Part shown: piece after piece, positions 54,598 to 64,000 of the stretch
How positions within the stretch are numbered: the first letter of the stretch is position 1
Layout of the letters: every line of letters begins with the position of its first letter
NCBI GenBank assembly: GCA_932294295.1
Contig: OW028578.1
Span: 38,648,685 to 38,712,684 of the forward strand
DNA: 64,000 nucleotides
Direction: 5' to 3'
From: Alitta virens
Taxonomy: Eukaryota; Annelida; Polychaeta; Phyllodocida; Nereididae
Program-made: the position numbers and the translations under genes
The notes under the pieces: model-generated
What the model saw: only the letters and a program-made list of their open reading frames with translations
Told to the model about the DNA's origin: nothing
The model's database searches: none

Positions 54598-54729
54598 ATG
54601 GGTGGGTGGGTGATTAGGGCTTTGCGTCCTGTATTTCTGCACCAGTTGGGCTAATTAGGACAGGCAGAGACCATGGCAATGAGATGATGGATGAAACAGC
54701 CATCCGACTTAGGTTGGCCCCCACCCACT
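54598..54729 (-). mobile_element. SINE family A with internal deletion of the tRNA head
   Basis: A GTGGG-repeat tail and body run to GCCATCCGACTTAGG, then jump directly to TTGGCCCCCACCCA, removing most of the tRNA-like part. Confidence 0.8.
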
Positions 54730-56215
54730 TTTATCTCAATAATTTATCCATAATTGCTAGCATAACTGTCTGGGGTAATTGCAATTTTTTAGTTGAGCTT
54801 ACTCGCCAGAATCATTGCGCTTTTCAATTGCTTAAATTGCAAGATGGGTCAATTTAAATGTTTCTGCCTGAAGAGTGCTTATGTGTTGGAAGCTACTGAT
54901 GCAGATTTTATAGAATTGAATCATATCAAAGAATTGTAATTAGCCTTCAATACTACTGTGTAAATGGTTTTAGCACAGAAGAAATTAGTGACATTTCATA
55001 TCTGGTCTGTATGAAGTCAATGGACATATTCAATTTAATTCCGCATTACTGGGATATTTTACTTTTACACCTGTTTTTAATTCATGCTGAACCTTTTATG
55101 TTTTTTGTTTTTTTTACAATAATATTAATCAATCGTTTTTTTTAAGTTTTTTTTTATTCAATTTGTTTTCATGGTAACACAGGTTTTTTTTTTGGTTTGT
55201 TAAAAATTATGATACAGGTTGACAGGTTTATTGTCTATACAATATCTATCTAATTAGTGTATCAGCCTGTGTAATCTGAAGTGACAGCAAGTACATGTAT
55301 GGTTGATTTGTGACTCATTGCAATCAATGATGAGCTGATAAAAGAATACATGTGCACATGCGATGACATTGTACATGTAGTCCCAGACTACAATTTCATA
55401 ATGAAGTCTCTGAAAAATCAAAATATATTATGATCCGTTTCACATAATAGCTTATAATGCCAGTTTTCAGATTTTTTTTCTCAAAAGTATAGGCCTTTAA
55501 ACATGTATACCCTAAATAATTTAGAATCATAAGAAAATGTGTGGAGTTGAAGAGTTCAGTAATGAATATTAAATAACTGATGTAGCAATCTGTGTGTGGG
55601 AAAACATGTACCTACTCTAAAAAGTTTTGAAAATAGTGTCTATGTACATAAATAATACAACACTTCAGTTATAACTAAAACCAAAATAAAATGTTATGTT
55701 TATATAATAAAACTCATATCAATATGTATATTGTATGTATATAGACCTAATATACAATAACAATAGTTATTAAAGTTTATTAATGATGCAATTCAGAATT
55801 TTTAGAACAAAGTCCAACTCTGAAAAAAAAAACTTAATTATCTATAAAGTCATGTCAAAATATCAGAAATTCAGAATTTCATTGAAATCAATATTTAGAT
55901 AACACAAGGTCAATGAATAAGTATTTTATTTAATGAATTGGTGTGTAAAACCATGAACATTGACACTTAGGATTAGCTGGAAAATAAGTCTTTAATTGGT
56001 TCCAATACTTTAATTTGCACAGAAAAACCAGTTTAGACCTATTAATATCCATCTTCTAAAGCAAGCCAGCATAGCATAGGCTGCCTTGCTAGAAATAGGC
56101 TTAATTACCTGGTTTATGCATAGCCAGTTTGATTGGTTGCGTCGATCTGTGGATGACAAATGACCATTTTGGCGGGGACGAATCGCGCAGTGACGAATCA
56201 ACTAGAAAGCTTACA
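54730..56215. other. AT-rich intergenic DNA, nothing recognised
   Basis: No exon, tRNA or clear repeat was seen. It has T runs near 55080-55200 and scattered TA-rich stretches. Confidence 0.5.
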
Positions 56216-56219
56216 TTTT

Positions 56220-56440
56220 ACCCCATCGGTGGGATCTTTCACTTGTCGCAACATAGACACCATTTACAAGGCATGGAGTCCACACTGTTACACATCTATG
56301 CCATGGGTGGGTTCTTTCACTTGTCCCAGCACAGACCCAGCATACAAGGCACCTCCAATTTAAGGTCTCATCTGAACGATATCCAGCTGAGATGTTGCTC
56401 ATGAAGGGTGCGGCTGGGGATTGAACCTCAACAATGAAAG
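56220..56440 (-). mobile_element. SINE family B, minus strand, with internal partial duplication
   Basis: The block CATNGGTGGGNTCTTTCACTTG occurs twice, at about 56224 and 56303, each followed by an ACAGACC/ATAGACACC and ACAAGGCA string. The end holds AAGGCACCTCCAATTTAAGG, TGTTGCTCATGAAGGGTGC and a GGGGATTGAACC B box. Confidence 0.6.
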
Positions 56441-57053
56441 TCCAATGAAAGCACCAAATCACATGCTGCAAACAGTTTGTTAGTCTCTTTTTATCATAAA
56501 TATTCCATGCTCATCTATTTTTCGTACATACAACATCACAAGCAACCAATGTGGAAACACGTTCAGATGTTACCATCATGTCATATTCTTAACTCAATTA
56601 TATTATATCTTGAAGGTGTTTGTATATCATTTCCATAACATATTAACAGTTAATAAATTCACATGTCATAGTATGCAGGACATACTGTTTTCCAGAGGTG
56701 ATTGGGTATTTTTGCACACAGCTGTATGTCCTGAATTGAGGCCATGCTATGTCTGGGACGGGCAATTATTCTGAACACACACACAAAGCAAACATAAATA
56801 TTTAAATAAATCAATAGCTGGAGTGTTTCAATGGTTGGTTATGGAAAAACAAAACAGTCAGCTGTACAGTATAAAGTGGTCTTAATATCGAGATTTTCTT
56901 AACACTTCCCAGCACGAATCTCTTCATTGTAGTCAGTTAAGGAGGCCACTTTAAGATCTTATATCAAGGTGGTCATATAAACATGGTGGTGGACTTAATT
57001 TTGAGGTTCCCTATACAATACAGGGTGAGCTATTGAACTTGTTAATGCTATGT

Positions 57054-57287
57054 ATCATCCCATCATTACATCTGCCTCTGGCAGCTGGTCATTTAGGCTG
57101 ACTTAGCTTCAGTTCCAGTAGCATTGAGTCACTCACGACATATTATTCAGAGCATAAGAAAGAAATAAATATTATTATTATTATTATGCTCTGAATAATA
57201 TGTCGTGAGTGACTCAATGCTACTGGAACTGAAGCTAAGTCAGCCTAAATGACCAGCTGCCAGAGGCAGATGTAATGATGAGATGAT
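57054..57287. repeat. Near-perfect inverted repeat with 104-bp arms and 26-bp loop
   Basis: The left arm 57054-57157 and right arm 57184-57287 are reverse complements with one mismatch by eye. The arms start ATCATCNCATCATTACATCT and end CAGAGCATAA. The loop is A-rich and ends in ATT repeats. The right arm continues into the rest of a SINE family B copy (to about 57450); the left arm does not. The structure looks like an inverted duplication of the 3' end of that SINE. Confidence 0.95.
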
Positions 57288-57450
57288 CAGGGTTGGTGTC
57301 CACACACTTTACACATTTACCCCCATGGGTGGGGTCTTCTGCTTGCCACAGCATAGACACAGTGTATAAAGTACCACCAATTTAACAGCTCATTCCACCG
57401 ACAGCTGAGATGTAGCTCATGAAGTGTGGCGGGGCTGGCAATCAAATCCG
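57184..57450 (-). mobile_element. SINE family B, minus strand, full body
   Basis: It runs from AGTGACTCAATGCTACTGGA, then TGACCAGCTGCCAGAGGCAG, TACACATTTACCCCCATGGG, AGTACCACCAATTTAACAGC and GATGTAGCTCATGAAGTGTG to a B-box-like GGCAATCAAATCC at its tRNA-like head. Confidence 0.7.
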
Positions 57451-58214
57451 AAAATTAAAAAATGTGTTGTTGTCACGCATGACACATAAATAATAATTAG
57501 CTATCCCTGCAAACAATTTCTATAGAGGCATCAATATTTCACAAATACATATTTTATATAATACCTTGCAATTTAGTGCTGGTCCTTCCTGCAATTTAGC
57601 TCATGGTCCTTCCTACCATCCCATAACTAAACATCGTAAATGCTGCAAGCTCACTGTTTAGTGCAAATTGATGCTCTAGTCTTCTGCTTACAGCTAGTCC
57701 AGCTCTGAAATCAATGGCTGGGATTGATGGTGTTTTCTTGTGGTACCATGGAGATAACCAGGGCACTGGCACAGATCTGTAAAAATGAGCCTGATAATGA
57801 ATTATACATACGCATCAAGGACATGGAGCCAATCATCCAATATACGCAGTGCACATAAATGTGTATTATTTGGACGATAAATTTCAGTGTCTATCAAAAG
57901 CTTATGATCATTGTTTGTGGTGAAATTTGTTAGTTAGCTAAAACAATATAGCATCTTTCTTATTCAGGGCAGCTCGTTGAATAACAGCAAGATGTGGATT
58001 TTGCAAGGAAATCATTTGTTTTTAATTGTACATGACTTTAATTGTACATGTCTGGACTTAAAACATGAACAGGTGCTGCTATTGTCACTGATATAGGTAC
58101 TTATGATCATATTATCATACCATTTAATAGCATTTATAGTTTAGTGGTTTATAACTTTTTCCCAGTATCGCTTCCCTTTCACCTTTCACCAGAATTAAGT
58201 GCTTTTTGAAAATT

Positions 58215-58342
58215 GGTTATTGGTGTTTTTGTATTTGAGGGGGTGACTCTAGAGAAGCGATGGCTTGTCTGTCTTAGAGAGTCTCTCCTCACTTGTAACA
58301 CATCTTGTGCAAGTGGAATAAACAATCTGAATCTGAATCGTT
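58215..58342 (+). repeat. Possible LINE 3' tail
   Basis: The string GTGGAATAAACAATCTGAAT is followed by further ATCTGAATC units, a short tandem 3' tail like those of L2/CR1 LINEs. No reverse transcriptase sequence was recognised upstream. Confidence 0.35.
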
Positions 58343-58461
58343 GGCTAATCTATGCAGTAACATATTGTCTGTGCCAATTTGTAGGTTTATAGCCGACTAG
58401 TGTCATACAGACGTAATGATCATACAGACGTAATGATGAGACTCAAGTCCACACCATGTGT

Positions 58462-58769
58462 CAGGGATGTGATTGATCAGTGATAAAAAAACCTGAAAAT
58501 GTCAGGATGAATAAGCGCCCCCCCCCCCCCCCCCCCCGGGAAATGTTTTAACAAATAACCAAAATAATGCCATTTCAAGCTATCTGAGGGGCAACTTCTA
58601 GGTATTACAGTTGGAGCTACACAAGTCCAGCAATACTCGTCAGAGCCACTTCTCCCCTCCCCCCCCCCCCCAAAAAAAAAATAATTTGAATTTGCACGAA
58701 TCACGAGGCTCAATTTCACATGCCAAAAAAAAACAGATTTCCGGCAAAAAACGGAAAAATCACATCCCT
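58462..58769. mobile_element. hAT-like MITE with CAGGGATGTGATT ends
   Basis: CAGGGATGTGATT at the left and AATCACATCCCT at the right are inverted repeats. Inside are C runs of about 20 and 10 bases and an A run. There is no ORF. A SINE family A copy directly abuts the right end. Confidence 0.65.
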
Positions 58770-58970
58770 TATGTGTGTGTGTGATTAGGGCTTTATGTCC
58801 TGTATTTCTGCACCAATTGGGCTAATTAGGACAGGCAGAGACCATGGCAATGAGACGAAGGATGAAACAGCCATCCAACTTAGGCTCGACCGGGAATCGA
58901 ACCCGGGACCCAGCGGTTGGAAGTAGTCCAGAGCGTTACCTCTGAGCTAGGCCCCCGCCCTCCACACCAT
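58770..58970 (-). mobile_element. SINE family A, full length, minus strand
   Basis: TG-repeat tail, body, B box (GGGAATCGAACCC on the plus strand) and A box are present, with a 3-bp insertion near GGTTGGAAGTAGTCC. It is the left part of the duplicated segment 58782-59336. Confidence 0.9.
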
Positions 58971-59336
58971 GTGATATTTACTTCAAATGTGGGGTATAAT
59001 ACTTGCTCCAGCATAAAGTCATACAAATGAATTCAAAGCACTACCAAGCTGTTTCCTAATGTGAATGACTTCCAGCTGTGATTGAGCTTATTAGATTAGA
59101 AGTGACTAGGCCAAGATTCGAACCTATGACCTAAAGTGGAGATGTTCAGTGCTTTTAACCATTAGACCAACAGATGCCTAAAGGCCAAGAAGAAAAAAAT
59201 TATAATAATAATAAAATGAGAAAAAATATCACGAAAGTAACTGATAGTAACATATGGTGCCCTGTTATGGTCAGGTTCTTGTTTTTGAGAAATTTCAAGA
59301 AAAGTCTAGCAGATTTTGCACATTCCTTATGACTCT
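58782..59336 (+). repeat. ~555-bp dispersed duplication, copy 2
   Basis: It is nearly identical to 53173-53727, including the non-SINE part and the second tRNA-like module (about 59108-59178, minus strand). It ends at the same point, CTTATGACTCT. The two copies lie 5.6 kb apart in the same orientation. Confidence 0.9.
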
Positions 59337-60594
59337 ATTGTTAAGTATGATAATTTAACTTTTCAAGATCATTGAAATTAATGAAATATTTGTTAATTAT
59401 TAAAAGATACAGCCTGTTGAATCATGTCACCTCTTATTGACAATATTAGGACACCGGTTTCATATTATGGTCTCCTTGATTTGTGCAAGATTTTTGCTAA
59501 ACAAATGATTTTCTCCCTGGTAAAACTGCTGCTGTAAAATAGACGAATTAAATTCTTAAAAGGAATTAGGCAATTTTTGTAGTGTAAATCTTCAGACTTT
59601 TAGTGCATTTCAAAAAATTGATACTTCAAACATGCAAGGTGTGGAGAGAAACCCTGATGACCAACATGGTTTTCATCCACTCTATTTCTTGGCTTATTTT
59701 ATATACAAATTGGAACTATTTGTCCTTGCAAAGTGAATATACAAACTTAAAGTTTCAAAATCCTACTGTTTCAGTGGTGTAACTACTCAGCAGATGAAAT
59801 GAGCATTAATTGTAACTGACCATATTAGGACACTGATCATAATAGGGCACCATATGTTAGATCCATCTATCAATCCCAACACCAGAATGTAATCAGAGAC
59901 ACAGTTAAAATTCACCTCAATCCAATGTCTTTTAATTGAAGTCAAACTATTCCTATAATTTCCCCATATTATTACGTACATTTATTACATAGCAAAAATT
60001 TACATAACATTGATATGATTTGTGCACAAAATTGGCTAATGTCAGAACAAAACCAAATAAATTATCTACTCACTTTCTTGCATCAGTTGAAGGATAACTC
60101 CTGCCAATGATGAGGTTAACAATGTTCAATAATTCAGAGTAATATTAATTAATAAATCATCATTGCTAAGAACTAACTATAGGCCTAGAGAGATGCACAC
60201 GTACAGTACACAGTATGATTTCAGTGTATTATGACAGAATACAACAGCTGTGTGTGTTCTTGGCACAGACGCATGTGACAGTCCCTCTCTCACCACAAGC
60301 ACGATATTTTAATGTGCTCATTAAATCACGAATCAATAGACTATTTTAGGTAAGATTTATGTTATTATCAACTTTCAAAGGATTAATGATGCATGAATAT
60401 TTTCAATTCTCAACTCATTAAACCAATCCTCTACCTTTCGTATATTTATTTAATTTATTTTTTTGGTCATAAAAAACTGAAGTTTTCCCAGGCACATCCA
60501 ATCGATATACTTTACAGGTATAGTTTACCAGCTCGATACCAATAGCATATTTTCCAAGAAGCTTCTAGATAATTCCACTAGGTGGTTACAGCAG

Positions 60595-60790
60595 TGTGTG
60601 TGTGTGTGTGTGTGTGTGATTAGGGCTTTACGTCCTGTATTTCTACACCAATTGGGCTAATTAGGACAGGCAGAACCATGGCAATGAGACGAAGGATGAA
60701 ACAGCCATCCAACTTAGGCTTGACAGGGAATCGAACCCGGGACCCAGCGGTTGGAAGACCAGAGCGCTACCTCTGAGCTAGGCCCCCACT
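60595..60790 (-). mobile_element. SINE family A with perfect 19-bp target duplication
   Basis: CACTAGGTGGTTACAGCAG occurs at 60576-60594 and again at 60791-60809, flanking a full-length SINE with a long TG-repeat tail. This is the clearest retrotransposition signature in the window. Confidence 0.97.
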
Positions 60791-61089
60791 CACTAGGTGG
60801 TTACAGCAGAATGTTGCACTCTTATGTGTGTATGGAAGGTTAGTAGGTTTCTGGAAACCTAGCCCACAGCTCTTTGGGGATGACTTGTCCTAAGGGGCGT
60901 GTCATCCTGCTACCCCAGTGTCAAGTCTATTATACTGGTGATGGCAGCTGCCTTAGAAGCTCATCCTGGCATTTATGCTGAGTTGCTCTGTTTAAGTGGT
61001 AAGCCGCCATCTTGTCGTTTTTGCCTCGTGGTGGTATTGTAGTCGTGGAATCAACTGCTGATTCTGAGTGCCCTATCGAGGTTCTTCAT

Positions 61090-61600
61090 GATTAACTTGA
61101 TGATGTTTGTTTAACCCTGGAAGAATTTCGACAATTAATTCTGGAGAACCCAGTCCTGTCACCTGGAGGTGTGGGTGGATTAGGGTTTTACGTCCTGTAT
61201 TTCTGCACCTGTTGGGTTAATTAGGACAGGCAGGGACCATGGCAATGAGACGAAGGAGAAAACAGCCATCCAACATAGGCTCGCCGGGAATCGAACCTGA
61301 GATCCAGTGGTTGGAAGCCCAGCAATGGGTTAGCGTGCTACCACTGAGCTAGGCCCCCATCTGTCATTGCAAGACTTGTCTGAATTTCAAGGTTTTGATG
61401 GTCGACATTCCCCACAATCAGATACTGATAGTTCTAACAACTCTCTACCAGACTCTGACAATGAGGAAAAGTCAGCAAAAGAAAGCAAATGCCCCATGGA
61501 GTTACGACAAGTTAAACATGTAATATTTTTATCCGTTTCCATTGTTGTCCCGACTCCAAGCTTTTCGCCTATTCCACAGCTTAGTGAGGACAGATAGATA
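61090..61600 (+). pseudogene. Unidentified coding-like fragment split by a SINE
   Basis: An open stretch at 61367-61597 encodes a Ser/Asp/Glu-rich peptide (DTDSSNNSLPDSDNEEKSAK). A Leu/Glu-rich open stretch precedes the SINE at 61171-61362. It could be a remnant of a transposon-encoded or cellular exon interrupted by the SINE. I do not recognise it and give it little weight. Confidence 0.25.
61171..61362 (-). mobile_element. SINE family A, minus strand
   Basis: GTGGATTAGGGTTTTACGTC, body, GGGAATCGAACC B box and CACTGAGCTAGGCCCCC are present, with a short insertion (AATGGGTTAGC) in the head. Confidence 0.88.
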
Positions 61601-61744
61601 TATAGATATTAGAAGTGCAGCCCTCTAAGGCAAGTTCATGCCACTATCGAGGGTTGATTTATGAGGTGAGAGAGAGGAGGAGGTCATCCATGTAACACAT
61701 GTACCCCATAGGTGGGATCTTTTACTTGCCTCAGCATAGACACA

Positions 61745-62795
61745 GTGCAAGGCCTTACTTCATTACAAAGAAATGTTATTTCATACAATAGGACTGTCAA
61801 CAAGAAGCTCAACGTCTACTGTAACAACATACCATTACCTTTTCTCTGTCTCTGCTCGGGGCCCTTGAATCGTCAGGGTCCCTGGAAACTGAAGTGACCT
61901 ACTTTAAAAATATCACTTCGCACGCACAACGTATTGCTGACGGAACAAATTAGTTCTCACCAAGCTGTGGTAGTTGAAAAGCTAGTTTCTTAATTCTATG
62001 GTAGCCTTCAAGCTACATGTTCAGTCCTATTGTATAGGCCTCAATTTAACAAAACAACCTGAAATGGGACAACGACCAAGTACCTTTAACCTCTATAACA
62101 CCATTTATGCTCCACCACGTGACCTTTTCTATTGTTCTTTTGCGGGATATAACCAATGAAAATGTTAGTTAACTCCCTCCTGAGTGCAAACTGAACTGTT
62201 ATGCGTGATAAAGGGCATTAAAAAAAGCCTGTCAGACTACCATAGCTTATTGAAGATGTAGTTGTTTGACAACAAGGCCTCAGTTTAACAAGACTACCTG
62301 CAATGGGATAGTGACCATGTACCTTAAAACTGTAGCCTTTAGAAGACCAGAGCTTTTGAGGATGTAGTTGTTTGCAAGGACTTGGCTACTACAAAAAAAC
62401 ATCCTGTTATTTCATACAATAGGACTGTGAACATGTAGCTTGAAGGCTACAGTAGAATTAAGAAACTAGCTTTTCGACTACCACAGCTTAGCGCGGATGA
62501 AGTTGTTGGACCACAAGACCTTAGTTTAATACAAAGACCTGTTATGTCTTCCAATAGGACTGTGAACAAGCAGCTTAAAAAGGCTACCGTAGAACCAAGA
62601 AACGACTACCACAGCTTCGTGAGGATAAAGTTGTTGGACTACATGACCTTAGTTCAATACAAAGATCTGTTATGTCATACAATAGGACTGTGAACAGGTA
62701 ACCTAATGGCTACTGTTGAACTAAGAAACTAGCTTTTTAACTTCATAATATAGGACTGTGAACATGTAGCTTGAAGGCTACTATAACGTAGGGCT
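61745..62795. repeat. Complex diverged repeat with direct and inverted units
   Basis: Strings such as CATACAATAGGACTGTGAAC, GTAGCTTGAAGGCTAC, AAGAAACTAGCTTTT, GACTACCACAGCTT and CAAAGACCTGTTATG recur with a spacing of about 130-150 bp. The stretch 61960-62045 is the reverse complement of 62400-62500. No ORF was seen. Confidence 0.75.
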
Positions 62796-63166
62796 AGTTA
62801 GGCTAACCCAAATTGGACCCCTTTGTATTAAATTAATTAATACCCTGCCAGGTGCCTCCTGGGCACTGGACCATGGCAGTAGGCTTTAGATCATTGGACT
62901 TTACATAAATTTAGCTCTAGAAGAGAGCACACAGGTCTAATCTTGTGTTTGACTGTTCCTGTATTTGACTGTTCTGGTCTACTTTGTATTTGTACATATA
63001 TGCAGCCCAACCAGGTAAGTCTTAGTTTATTGTACAGCTATTATCATACATCTATTTAATTATTTATTTACAATCAATGGTTGAATTGTACAATGAATAA
63101 ATCGAGGAAATATGTAAAATAAAGTAAGCAGGACAATAATGCATGTAAAAATATGTAAAAAATAAA

Positions 63167-63346
63167 GAGTGTGTGTGATTAGGGCTGTACGTCCTGTATT
63201 TCTGCACCAGTTGGCTAATTAGGACAGGCAGAGACCATGGCAATGAGACGAAGGATGAAACCGCCAACTTAGGCTCGACCGGGAATCTAACCCGGGACCC
63301 AGCAGTTGGAAACCCAGAGCGCTACCTCAGAGCTAGGCCCCCGCCC
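63167..63346 (-). mobile_element. SINE family A, minus strand
   Basis: The TG-repeat tail, body (with a small deletion at GAAACCGCCAACTT) and head are present. The flanks AAAAAATAAAG and AAACAATAAAG are a possible diverged target duplication. Confidence 0.88.
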
Positions 63347-63727
63347 TGTAAACAATAAAGAAAGAGACATAAAATCATTAGAAGTTAAAAAGACAAAATG
63401 GTATACAAGTAGATTGGAGTCTTTTAGTCCTGCGTTGAGGCAATGGGTATATCTGGATTTCTGGCATTGTAGTGAGAAGTTCTTTGGTGACATTGTTCTA
63501 CAGAGGAGCCTTCTTTCTGCGAGTGATTGTATACTGTTCTTTGTACAAAAATCACAGTAGTCCGTGTCTTGGTCGATGATCATGACAGCTCTTCTCTGGA
63601 TGGATTCTAGGAGGGAACTCGACTTCTGAGTGATAGATATGTAGATAGATAGATATGTCGATATGTAGATAGTTTAGAGAGATAGATTTATATGCTTATT
63701 ATATAATATAGAATATCTCGCTTACAG

Positions 63728-64000
63728 TATGAACTATACTACAATTCAGTCTTATTTGACGAAAATCGGACTAATATTAAAGGAGCAGCAGCCTTTTAAA
63801 GAAGCGCTCAGCTCTGCCTGCATTGATACAGTGCGGGCGCGGACGTCTGCGAGAGCACCAGTTTGCCTCCGCCAACCTAGCTGCCTTCTCAGACGAATAT
63901 CTCGCCTAATATTTGGTCTATTTTCAATCCGAAAACACCTATGGAGTCGGTATGAATTATACTACAATACAGTCTTTTGACGAAAATCGGACTAATATTA
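63728..64000 (+). repeat. Direct repeat at the window edge, period about 230 bp
   Basis: TATGAACTATACTACAATTC, AGTCTTATTTGACGAAAATC and GGACTAATATTA near 63728-63780 recur as TATGAATTATACTACAATAC etc. at 63950-64000. The array is cut by the end of the window. A (GATA/TATG) microsatellite precedes it at 63640-63690. Confidence 0.8.

Overview
The window is animal nuclear DNA. Genes are split by introns with GT/AG borders, introns are full of MITEs and tRNA-derived SINEs, and the proteins are metazoan families. Base composition is AT-rich. A marine invertebrate is likely, possibly a deuterostome, but I cannot name the species.

Layout. (1) 495-19194, plus strand: the 3' part of a CHD3/4/5 (Mi-2) chromatin-remodeller gene. 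Sixteen exons join in frame to 915 codons plus stop, from the region after the ATPase to a conserved C-terminus. Its introns carry a ~180-bp tandem repeat in two places, three copies of a G-rich MITE, two hAT-like MITEs, fold-back elements and a composite inverted-repeat element with nested SINEs. (2) 22789-27490, minus strand: a complete nine-exon ALG3 (ER mannosyltransferase) gene. (3) 27524-31298, plus strand: a four-exon secreted, probably GPI-anchored folate-receptor-like protein. Its start codon is only 33 bp from that of ALG3, so the two share a very compact divergent promoter with TISU/YY1-like start contexts around a palindromic E-box. (4) 31.3-44.8 kb: repeat country, with SINEs, a pogo-like MITE, a two-copy MITE family, a LINE 3' remnant, a 70-bp minisatellite (about 20 copies), and a 41-bp minisatellite split by a ~0.7-kb TIR element. 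(5) 44831-46816 and 50471-52552, both minus strand: two intronless GH31 (MYORG-like) type II membrane glycosidase genes in tandem. The first keeps its catalytic motifs. The second keeps the fold but has lost several active-site residues and looks like a pseudoenzyme. Between them, on the opposite strand, a 192-bp piece of the second gene sits between direct repeats of a MITE end. (6) 52.6-64 kb: no convincing gene. It holds SINEs (one with a perfect 19-bp target duplication nearby), a 268-bp tandem duplication, a ~555-bp dispersed duplication, a 104-bp-arm inverted repeat, a hAT-like MITE and diverged complex repeats.

The genes do not form a pathway, although ALG3 and both GH31 proteins belong to the glycan/secretory system. 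The most interesting points are the GH31 enzyme/pseudoenzyme pair with the captured fragment, the ALG3/folate-receptor-like promoter, and the large hairpin at 57.1 kb. All exon calls were made by eye from splice sites, phase and recognised protein similarity.
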